Shown here: piece by piece, positions 1-5,546 of the stretch
How the letters are laid out: each line of letters opens with the position of its first letter
Position numbering within the stretch: the stretch's first letter is position 1
Assembly (NCBI GenBank): GCA_947175455.1
Contig: CAMWMW010000145.1
Coordinates: 1-5,626, forward strand
Reading direction: 5' to 3'
Length of the DNA: 5,626 nucleotides
From: an uncultured Porphyromonadaceae bacterium
GTDB lineage: Bacteria; Bacteroidota; Bacteroidia; Bacteroidales; Muribaculaceae
Position numbers and translations under genes: made by a program
Notes under the pieces: generated by a model
Seen by the model: the letters and a program-made list of their open reading frames with translations, nothing else
The model's database searches: none
What the model was told of the DNA's origin: nothing

Positions 1-1752
1 CGTGGCATTTCCCCTTGGCTTGCCCTGCTGGGTGACAGAGGAAGAGCGCTGCGGGGCAAGCAAAGAGCGGTCAATGCCGTGATAGGGTTCGTTGTTGCGG
101 TTCAGAATGTGAAGAATGGTCGGGAATACATTGACCTGACCGGCAGGCGTGTCCACTTTTTGCGTGTGACCGGTGTTCAGGGCGATAAATGCCATAGGGA
201 GAAAATCCTGACGGTTGTTGTCGCCGTCTTTGAATACTTTTTTGTTCTTCGCAATTCCCTGAGAGTGGTCGGAGACTATGAATATCACAGTGTCGTCGTA
301 TTTATTCATCGATTTCAGCTTGTTTATGAAATCTCCCAGTGAACGGTCGAAATAATGGGTGATGTTGTAATAATTTCTTTCGTTCTCTTCAAGAGAATCG
401 GTTTTCAGCCATTCTTCGGTCGGTACCGCTTTCTCTTTAAACGGCACATGCATAGAGAATGTCACCAGTTCAAGGAGGACGGGTTCTTCAAGTCTGCTTA
501 TGATTTCAATGCCGAGATCCATCATGGCTGCGTCGCGGCCCTTTTCTTCTGCCGCTTTTTCGTAATCATGGATATTGAGAATCTCTTCAAATCCATAACC
601 TTCGTATGCGCCCGTCTGATTCCATGTGGCGCCGTTGTCTCCGAAAATGACCGTAGGTTTTTTTACGGTGAGAATGCGTGGAAGGGAAGGATATATGTTT
701 CTGTCGCCAAACAGCATCGAAGAGACACCTTTGTCAAGAGGGAGAAGCCCGGTGTTTGTGAGCAATTGACCATCGTTTGAACATCCTTCTTTTACCTGAG
801 GCACTATATTCAACGCAGAGACTGTGTTTTCCGCATTTACCAGGGCATTCATCACGGGGGTGATCTCATTGCCGTTGATTTTCTGGAAAATCACATCGGA
901 ATTAAATGATTCCACTAAGATTATCACGACATTCTTGTCTTTGTTTGCCGAAAAATCAGGAGTTCTGGGAATTTCGGGAATATCTGCCATGAAATCTGAG
1001 ATTTTTCTCAGATCTGTTTCGTTCAGTTCAATATAATGTCTGGAAACGATGTCTTTGCCGATTTCAACCCCGGCTTCTAAAAAATACATGCATAGCCCTT
1101 CACTGCAAAAGGTGTATTTGACAGTATGCTTGTTGAAACAGAACCTTTCCAGAAGTATGTCTGTCAGGGTGTCGTCAGGGAATGAGTCTTCCTGCCATTT
1201 TTTTGTGGATATGCCGAATGCGAGCTGCGACAGTGCAAAAGCGAATAAGGACATGCACACTGCGGCTACCCTCTGCTTTTGGGAGAAGTTCCTTTCCGTT
1301 CTCATGTGTTTCCTGCAGACAAAGAGATATAGCAACGTGCAGGCTGCAGGGATAAGAATATAGAATATGTCTGTAATCCTGACAAGAGCCTTGACAGAAT
1401 TGACCAGGTCTGCGTTTATGTTTGAGGCCAGCCTGTAAAACGTGACAGAAATGAATTCTCCCCAAAATCTGCAATGCCATGTGTTGAAAAGGAAAAAGAC
1501 CGAGACAAACCATATTATGACCAGAATGATCCATTTCCTTTTTTGAGGAAGAAACCAGTAAATGATAAACAGGGCGGCGATGTCTCCGATTCCTTTTGCT
1601 ATGGTCACGATATATTTATTGCCTATTCCGCCGATGTCCTCTGTGAACAGAAGCCATTCTGCGAGAAATAGCAGGAAACAGGTGGTAAAGAACAAGACCG
1701 AATAAAGATGCGCCTTTATTACTTTGCCGAGTCTGGAGTCTTTTATATTCAT
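1..1752 (-). CDS. LTA synthase-like membrane sulfatase-family phosphotransferase (3' end outside window)
   Basis: The frame is open for 584 codons from the ATG at 1752 to the left edge, so the C-terminus is missing. The N-terminal half has about five hydrophobic membrane segments (near residues 15-35, 50-70, 73-91, 128-147 and 161-181). An extracytoplasmic alkaline-phosphatase/sulfatase-fold domain follows from about residue 272. Visible metal and active-site motifs are ILVESF (Glu281), KEGCSNDGQL followed by GLLPL (Ser325 where LtaS enzymes have the catalytic Thr), SMHVPF (His435) and VSDHSQG (Asp495-His496). Family knowledge: such enzymes move phosphoglycerol or phosphoethanolamine from a phospholipid onto a glycan or lipid outside the membrane. 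The actual substrate cannot be read here. The start lies 13 bp after the stop of the preceding membrane-protein gene, which suggests co-transcription. No Shine-Dalgarno is evident, as is common in Bacteroidetes. A phosphoethanolamine transferase or true sulfatase is less likely, given the LtaS-like five-segment layout. Confidence 0.9.
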   Translation of the reverse strand, partial: MNIKDSRLGKVIKAHLYSVLFFTTCFLLFLAEWLLFTEDIGGIGNKYIVTIAKGIGDIAALFIIYWFLPQKRKWIILVIIWFVSVFFLFNTWHCRFWGEFISVTFYRLASNINADLVNSVKALVRITDIFYILIPAACTLLYLFVCRKHMRTERNFSQKQRVAAVCMSLFAFALSQLAFGISTKKWQEDSFPDDTLTDILLERFCFNKHTVKYTFCSEGLCMYFLEAGVEIGKDIVSRHYIELNETDLRKISDFMADIPEIPRTPDFSANKDKNVVIILVESFNSDVIFQKINGNEITPVMNALVNAENTVSALNIVPQVKEGCSNDGQLLTNTGLLPLDKGVSSMLFGDRNIYPSLPRILTVKKPTVIFGDNGATWNQTGAYEGYGFEEILNIHDYEKAAEEKGRDAAMMDLGIEIISRLEEPVLLELVTFSMHVPFKEKAVPTEEWLKTDSLEENERNYYNITHYFDRSLGDFINKLKSMNKYDDTVIFIVSDHSQGIAKNKKVFKDGDNNRQDFLPMAFIALNTGHTQKVDTPAGQVNVFPTILHILNRNNEPYHGIDRSLLAPQRSSSVTQQGKPRGNAT

Positions 1753-1765
1753 GATGAGTGTTATA

Positions 1766-2380
1766 TTATTTTTCGCCTCTGTCGCGGTCGACGGGTGAGT
1801 ATAGAAAGAGCTTTTTATCATGGATGACGAACTGCTGTTCGATATATTCAATGCCGTTGCGTCTGATCATTGTGCGTGGAAACATCTCGAAAATTCTGTC
1901 GGTATACCTTCCGGGAAGAGGCGCGTCCGAGATTATGCGGTTTCCGAAGCAGCGTGTGCCGGTGAAGGAATGCCAGTCTGTGCGGCGTGCGCTTTCGGGC
2001 AGGATGACAGGCTCTTTGCCGTTGCCGTAATGTTTTGCCATCCTGTAGCGGTAATATGTGTCGTCTTCATCGGGGACTCCGTGTGTCTTTCGAAGAATAT
2101 ACCATGGCAACTGTGGCTCGTCGGTATAATCCATGAATATTATTCCGTCGGGGGAGTTCCTGTAAATCCCGATTGCCTTTTCAGATTCATTTCCCGTTTT
2201 TATCTGGACACAGACTACTGCATAATAGTGAGCCACAATGAGAATGGAAAGCACTGCGATTACTGCTGTCTGTGTCTTTTTCGGAACAGACAGCAACGTG
2301 ACGGGAGTCCGGAACAGTGCTATCAAAGCGAATGTCTGGGCAAACCATCCTGTCCTTCCTCCGTATTGGCTGAGCAGCAT
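1766..2380 (-). CDS. C-terminal fragment of the DUF6056-like membrane protein
   Basis: This 204-residue open frame continues the preceding fragment in the same phase, two codons after its TGA. It begins MLLSQYGGR, the expected remainder of membrane segment nine. Two more hydrophobic stretches follow (near residues 13-32 and 38-57), then a soluble tail of about 140 residues rich in Tyr, Arg and Asp that should lie on the extracytoplasmic side. The ATG at 2380 would allow reinitiation after the TGA, but no ribosome-binding site is visible and the ATG may simply be an internal Met codon. It ends with TAA 13 bp before the sulfatase-family gene. Independent function is doubtful, because the catalytic loop is on the other fragment. 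Confidence 0.6.
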   Translation of the reverse strand: MLLSQYGGRTGWFAQTFALIALFRTPVTLLSVPKKTQTAVIAVLSILIVAHYYAVVCVQIKTGNESEKAIGIYRNSPDGIIFMDYTDEPQLPWYILRKTHGVPDEDDTYYRYRMAKHYGNGKEPVILPESARRTDWHSFTGTRCFGNRIISDAPLPGRYTDRIFEMFPRTMIRRNGIEYIEQQFVIHDKKLFLYSPVDRDRGEK

Positions 2381-2383
2381 GAA

Positions 2384-3313
2384 TCAGGTGGAGAGTATGG
2401 CGGCTGTCGCGAATATAAGCCATGGAGAGCGGACAAGCGCCGGTGTCTGTTGCCTTCTTCCGGCGAATGTGACAACAATAGCCGCAAGCAGAATCAGCAC
2501 ATATCCTGCCGACAGGAGCAGCATCTCTGCCGGATGCTCGGGCTGAAGCATGAAACCGATTCTTGAATATGAGGCGGGAGAAGTGAGTGTGAATATTCCA
2601 CCTGAAATGAAGGCTATGGACATCAGCCGAGAGGATAGCGTCATCCCGGTGAACGCTTTTCGCGATACAATGAAATAGAGTGTCATCCCGGCGGCAAGAG
2701 GGAAACCTGAAGCTTCATGCATTGCCGCCGCCACAAAACAGAAAGGAATGGCAGCCCATTTTAAGACAGGAATCCTGATCCGGCTGCTGTTGAAGATGAT
2801 GAGCAGTGCGGACAATGCGAATGCCGTGCTCCATACATAATTGTATGAGGTGCAATATTCCATCCATAGCGCGTCCCACCGGAAGGTGAATGCAATGAGA
2901 GATATGATTGTTACTGCCGCCAGTGCGTTTTCCTTTGCCTTTCTGCCGCATGAGAGAATGACGGTTAAGAACATCAGTGAAGTCATCAGACCGTTTGTCG
3001 TGGCGCGCAGCCATACTGGCATGTAGTATAACCCTATGGGATTGAGCATGTCTGCCATGCGTGCGTTGTTCCATATCCAGTGGCGGTACATAGAGCGGGG
3101 AAGCGCGTACAAGCAGTCGTTCTGTTCTGCGAATGTATGGCGGAAGCCGAGGTCATCGCCAATCAACGGGGTGTGGAATCCCATAACTATGTATGCTGTT
3201 CCGATAAGTATTATCAGAATAGTTGCAACAGGCGTGATGACATACCTGTGTTTCAATGGTATCGTGGTCGCGGTCGTACCGGACAGGCTCTGGTTAATTA
3301 GAGAACGCTCCAT
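2384..3313 (-). CDS. N-terminal fragment of the DUF6056-like membrane protein
   Basis: This 309-residue open frame holds the first eight membrane segments and the start of a ninth. The hydrophobic stretches lie near residues 27-45, 104-122, 128-146, 158-175, 184-200, 205-217, 231-248 and 266-287. The putative catalytic acidic motif GDD is at 52-54, outside the membrane after segment 1. The ATG at 3313 lies inside the last codons of the upstream glycosyltransferase gene, so translation is probably coupled. It ends at the TGA at 2386-2384 in the middle of membrane segment nine (after LIFATAAILST). Taken alone it would lack the final membrane helices and the whole soluble tail. I therefore regard it as a truncated product rather than a complete family member. 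Confidence 0.7.
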   Translation of the reverse strand: MERSLINQSLSGTTATTIPLKHRYVITPVATILIILIGTAYIVMGFHTPLIGDDLGFRHTFAEQNDCLYALPRSMYRHWIWNNARMADMLNPIGLYYMPVWLRATTNGLMTSLMFLTVILSCGRKAKENALAAVTIISLIAFTFRWDALWMEYCTSYNYVWSTAFALSALLIIFNSSRIRIPVLKWAAIPFCFVAAAMHEASGFPLAAGMTLYFIVSRKAFTGMTLSSRLMSIAFISGGIFTLTSPASYSRIGFMLQPEHPAEMLLLSAGYVLILLAAIVVTFAGRRQQTPALVRSPWLIFATAAILST

Positions 3314-4097
3314 TCAGCCATGATTTTAAGTAACGGAATGTGGAGATGCCGTTGTCGCTTTTTCTGTTTCTTAAGGCGTGGACAAGCATTCTGAGCGGCC
3401 AGCTTGCGGGGTGGATGTGAGTGAACACGGCTCCTTTGGCTGTGATTAGCGCCGGGTCGGAAGAGAGTCTTGCTGATGTCGAGAGGTCATCGTGACGTGC
3501 GATGTCGAACGGGATGTAGCGTCCGCTGAGCCCGGCGCGGAGGGCGTCGTAAATGAAAATATCCTCTTCGCCGGCGATGAACCGCGCTCCGATTCCGAAA
3601 TTTTCGTTGAAACGGATTTTCCCTGCAATGCTGTCCCTGCGGAAAGCTATCTCTATCGATGACACGTAATAGCCTTTGGGTGGAGAGTCAAGGGGAAAGG
3701 GACGGTCGGGATATGCCTTCGTCTCTGATGCGGATACGTATCGGAAAGTAAGAATGTCTTCTTCGGGATTTTCATCGAAGTGGCGGATTATGCCTTGCAG
3801 ATTGTCTGCATTGTAGATGACATCGTCGTCGGAAATCAGACACAGGGGTGCCGATGCCGCCTCAATGGCGGCGTTGCGGTTGCGCGAGAGACCGCGTGTG
3901 TCACTTTTGACAATGCGGAAGTCGGGACGCAGCAATGCCTCCGGCACTGGAAGGTCTCCCTCCGGCAGCTGCCAGCTTACCAGATATTCGACCTGCCTGA
4001 CCTGCGGATGGCAGGCTGCCGCCACGCGGCGGATGCCTTCGCCTCCGAGCGTGCAGATCAACACCTGGAGCCTTATGTCTTGATTCGGGTTTTCCAT
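3294..4097 (-). CDS. Family 2 (GT-A) glycosyltransferase
   Basis: A 267-residue soluble protein with GT-A fold signatures. There is an N-terminal beta strand and nucleotide-binding start (LQVLICTLGG, residues 10-19). GLSRNRNAAIEAA (69-81) is the helix typical of GT2 enzymes just before the metal site. LISDDDV (88-93) is the DxD-type metal and nucleotide-sugar motif. FGIGARFIAGEEDIF (167-181) matches the G.....GEED acceptor-site motif with the catalytic-base acidic residue. No membrane segment is evident, so it should act in the cytoplasm or at the membrane face, transferring a sugar from an NDP-sugar. The sugar and acceptor are unknown. It is the first gene of a probable operon with the membrane protein (20-bp overlap at 3294-3313) and the LTA-synthase-like gene. 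The ATG at 4097 fits both the fold start and the promoter box just upstream. Confidence 0.9.
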   Translation of the reverse strand: MENPNQDIRLQVLICTLGGEGIRRVAAACHPQVRQVEYLVSWQLPEGDLPVPEALLRPDFRIVKSDTRGLSRNRNAAIEAASAPLCLISDDDVIYNADNLQGIIRHFDENPEEDILTFRYVSASETKAYPDRPFPLDSPPKGYYVSSIEIAFRRDSIAGKIRFNENFGIGARFIAGEEDIFIYDALRAGLSGRYIPFDIARHDDLSTSARLSSDPALITAKGAVFTHIHPASWPLRMLVHALRNRKSDNGISTFRYLKSWLNGAFSN

Positions 4098-4104
4098 TTG
4101 TCTG

Positions 4105-4112
4105 CAAAAATA
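4105..4112 (-). promoter_or_regulatory. Bacteroidetes-type -7 promoter box for the glycosyltransferase operon
   Basis: The minus strand reads TATTTTTG, an exact match to the Bacteroidetes -7 form TAnnTTTG. Only seven bases separate it from the ATG at 4097, so transcription would begin very near the start codon, giving a short or absent leader. The -33 region is weak: TTAC at 4137-4134 is the nearest candidate, at a 21-bp spacing, and it overlaps a palindrome. Confidence 0.55.
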
Positions 4113-4135
4113 GCAATTTATTTCGAATTTCGGGT

Positions 4136-4154
4136 AATCGGGCTTTGCCCGATT
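4136..4154. repeat. Perfect palindrome AATCGGGC-TTT-GCCCGATT
   Basis: An eight-base-pair perfect inverted repeat with a three-base loop. It has no adjacent T-run on either strand, so it does not look like a standard intrinsic terminator. It sits at about the -33 position of the glycosyltransferase promoter and at the edge of the repeat mosaic. It could be an operator, a transcript-end structure for the transposase gene, or part of a REP-like element. Confidence 0.6.
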
Positions 4155-4160
4155 CGCAGT

Positions 4161-4179
4161 GCAGGTTTTACAAGCCTGC
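4161..4179. repeat. Diverged REP-like palindrome (GCAGG ... CCTGC)
   Basis: GCAGG and CCTGC form a five-pair stem, extendable by T-A and T-G pairs, around a small loop. The motif CAGTGC (4157-4162) overlaps its left end and GCTTTGACC follows on the right. Both are shared with the stronger palindrome at 4323-4339, so this is plausibly a decayed copy of the same element. Confidence 0.45.
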
Positions 4180-4224
4180 TTTGACCGTGGAGAGGACCTT
4201 GAAAGCTCTCTCCCCGCCGAGTCT

Positions 4225-4318
4225 GCGGACCAGAGGCGCGGCGCCGGGCAATGCGGACCGGAAGCGCGGCGGGGCGCCGAGCACTGCGGACCGGAAGCGC
4301 GGCGGGGCGCCGAGCACT
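4225..4318. repeat. 33-bp tandem repeat array of the REP/BIME-like mosaic
   Basis: Two exact 33-bp copies lie at 4253-4285 and 4286-4318. A shorter, diverged copy at 4225-4252 lacks five bases. Each full unit begins GCGGACCGGAAGCGCGG and ends GCCGAGCACT. The array is strongly GC-rich compared with the operon to its left. It abuts the palindromic block at 4314-4341 and resembles the proline-coding repeats inside the transposase gene. Exact identity suggests recent duplication, by slippage or by repeat-associated recombination. Confidence 0.85.
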
Positions 4319-4341
4319 GAAGAGCCGGCAGTGCCGGCTTT
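4314..4341. repeat. REP-like palindromic element, intergenic copy
   Basis: A 28-bp block identical to the one inside the transposase gene at 5270-5297. Its core, AGCCGGCAGTGCCGGCT (4323-4339), is a perfect palindrome around a central base and folds with seven stem pairs and an AGT loop. Just before it, GCACTG (4314-4319) is complementary to CAGTGC (4329-4334) within the palindrome. Placement eight bases beyond the stop codon of a RAYT-type transposase supports its being a REP target of that enzyme. That link is inference. Confidence 0.75.
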
Positions 4342-4349
4342 GACCCACA

Positions 4350-5546
4350 CTACAAAGGCGGCATCGGAGAGAGAGGGCCGACACGGAGGGAACCCGCGGC
4401 AGCGGGGGTGGCGGCGAGTGCCGCGATTTGCCTCGCTGTGGCGTTCAGCTCCAGAGCACGGTTGCGCGTAAGAGGAATTTTACTGGTTTCGTAGACAAGA
4501 GGGGCAATCTGGAGCAGACGCCCTTCGAGGCAAAGGTCGAAGGCGGTGCCGGAGGGTTTGTATCGCTCTGGGAAGCCGTTGTCGAGAATCTCGATTATCC
4601 GCCCTCCTGATTCGAGGGTGGCTTTCCTGATCTCTTTTTCCGGTTTGCTGATGAAGGGGGATACAAGCGCTTTGCGGCTCCGTGCGGCTTCTTCCCAGCC
4701 GGCTTTGAGCCGGGAGAGGTGTTCGGTGGTGTAGCGCCGGCTTATGATCACAGGCTCGGGATGAATGTCTCTGAGAAGCAGGATGTTCCCGAATGCGGCG
4801 TAGTGCTCGCCGTTGATTGCTATTCTGACAGGTGAACTGAAATATTCAGGATGTTGCTTGCGGAGGAGGTGGCGGCGTGGGTTGTCGTTGAGGTAGTGCC
4901 GCTCTGTCTCGAGCATTGAGTCGTTGCGGATGATTCTGTCGTGGTAGTTGTCTTCGAATATGTGGAGGGGATTGCCATCGGTGTCGACGGGGTAGCCTGG
5001 AAGTTCGCTGACTGCGAGCGTGCAGACGGTCTTGAGCCGGGATATGTATCTGCCAAGGTGTGCGGGGAGGTATTCCCGCACGTGGATGATGAAGTGGACA
5101 TGGTCGGGCATCACGACGATTTTTTTGAGCAGTATGGCAGACTCGGTCCTGAAAAAATCACGGAACCCGGCGCGGAGAAAGGCTCCGCTGTCGCTTAGCT
5201 CTACCGCAGGCAGGGGCACGGCGGGGGCACCGGGGTTTGACGCGGGCAGAGGCACGGCGGGGGCACCGGGCACTGAAGAGCCGGCAGTGCCGGCTTTATC
5301 CCGGACGGACGCGTTGCGGGGAAGGAGAATTCTCTTTATGCCGGGCGTCAGCTCGTCGGAGCGACGGCGGGCTGACGTGAAGTCGGGAGGGTTGAGCGCG
5401 GCATCGAATATGCGGCAGAAGGGAGCAGTGTAGGCTGGATTCTTCCCGAGAGTGATCATGTAGTAGGAGACGGAACGGTAGTCGTGGGTGTGACAACGAC
5501 GCTTCATGCTCGGAATCTTGTCGCGGTGTGGTGGTTGAAAAGCCAT
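4350..5546 (-). CDS. REP-associated tyrosine transposase (RAYT, Y1/HUH) with a DprA/SLOG-like C-terminal extension
   Basis: 398 residues, TAG stop at 4352-4350. The N-terminal domain has a first strand (VSYYMITLG, 26-34), then VVMPDHVHFIIHV (144-156) with the HUH metal pair His149 and His151. FEDNYHDRIIRND (197-209) holds the candidate catalytic Tyr201, and ERHYLNDNPRRH (215-226) is typical of RAYT/Y1 proteins. Family knowledge: these nick single-stranded REP hairpins and form a 5'-phosphotyrosine link. Residues about 83-115 are Pro/Ala-rich repeats encoded by an embedded REP element. From about 240 to 376 there is an extra domain with NILLLRD, ALVSPFIS, GGRIIEILDNGF, GRLLQIAP and TRNRALELN segments. 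Their order recalls DprA-type Rossmann folds; this is an inference from pattern. The start could be the ATG at 5546 or Met14 (MKRR, codon 5507-5505), as little before Met14 looks conserved. It is far longer than common RAYTs of about 150-230 residues. Confidence 0.85.
   Translation of the reverse strand: MAFQPPHRDKIPSMKRRCHTHDYRSVSYYMITLGKNPAYTAPFCRIFDAALNPPDFTSARRRSDELTPGIKRILLPRNASVRDKAGTAGSSVPGAPAVPLPASNPGAPAVPLPAVELSDSGAFLRAGFRDFFRTESAILLKKIVVMPDHVHFIIHVREYLPAHLGRYISRLKTVCTLAVSELPGYPVDTDGNPLHIFEDNYHDRIIRNDSMLETERHYLNDNPRRHLLRKQHPEYFSSPVRIAINGEHYAAFGNILLLRDIHPEPVIISRRYTTEHLSRLKAGWEEAARSRKALVSPFISKPEKEIRKATLESGGRIIEILDNGFPERYKPSGTAFDLCLEGRLLQIAPLVYETSKIPLTRNRALELNATARQIAALAATPAAAGSLRVGPLSPMPPL
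5210..5281. repeat. 36-bp in-frame tandem repeat inside the transposase gene
   Basis: Units at 5210-5245 and 5246-5281 share their first 25 bases with one mismatch. A period of 36 bp preserves the frame, and on the minus strand it encodes the repeated peptide PGAPAVPLPA. The sequence is GC-rich and aligns loosely with the 33-bp intergenic units. The second unit runs directly into the palindromic REP block. Confidence 0.8.
5270..5297. repeat. REP-like palindromic element, copy embedded in the transposase gene
   Basis: Identical over 28 bp to 4314-4341, in the same orientation, with the palindrome core at 5279-5295. On the minus strand it is read as the KAGTAGSS stretch (residues 84-91), between the first strand and the HUH motif of the transposase. 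The reading frame stays open throughout. Confidence 0.8.

Larger units (their letters stand above)
1766..3313 (-). pseudogene. DUF6056-like / GT-C type polytopic membrane protein gene interrupted by an in-frame TGA
   Basis: The two minus-strand frames 3313-2384 and 2380-1766 are in the same phase. Only the TGA at 2386-2384 and one TTC codon lie between them, so a single substitution would restore one protein of about 515 residues. The restored protein has about eleven hydrophobic segments and a roughly 140-residue soluble C-terminal part. The first loop after membrane segment 1 contains GDD (residues 52-54), the usual place for the acidic catalytic or metal-binding residues of GT-C glycosyltransferases. 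YNYVWS (157-162), HEASGF (199-204) and a SPASYSR loop (245-251) are reminiscent of the DUF6056 family. The stop falls inside a hydrophobic segment next to LSQYGGR, where TGG (Trp) to TGA would be a simple G-to-A change. Alternatives are a sequencing error, a real recent nonsense mutation, or two coupled polypeptides. The start overlaps the upstream glycosyltransferase by 20 bp. Confidence 0.75.

Noticed and set aside
355..780. Plus-strand open frame of 141 codons near the left end
   Set aside because: It lies antisense to the catalytic domain of the sulfatase-family gene, whose active-site motifs are clear in the opposite frame.
2384..2386. TGA as selenocysteine or as a reassigned Trp codon
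   Set aside because: The family is not a known selenoprotein and no SECIS-like hairpin was evident. The sulfatase-family gene that I translated uses only TGG for Trp, so code reassignment is unlikely.
1820..2566. Plus-strand open frame of 248 codons opposite the interrupted membrane protein gene
   Set aside because: It spans the antisense of both halves of a recognisable membrane protein. Its own translation is low in recognisable motifs, with scattered Cys and Ser runs, so it is an antisense shadow.
4136..4154. Intrinsic terminator for the transposase gene
   Set aside because: The hairpin is strong but no T-run follows it on the minus strand, so I list it only as a palindrome.
4225..4341. 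CRISPR-like array
   Set aside because: The 33-bp units are directly adjacent with no spacers, and there are no cas genes.
4168..4350. A small GTG-started protein gene covering the intergenic repeat
   Set aside because: Its sequence is just the translated tandem repeat and palindrome, with no start signal beyond the GTG. It is more simply repeat DNA that lacks stops.
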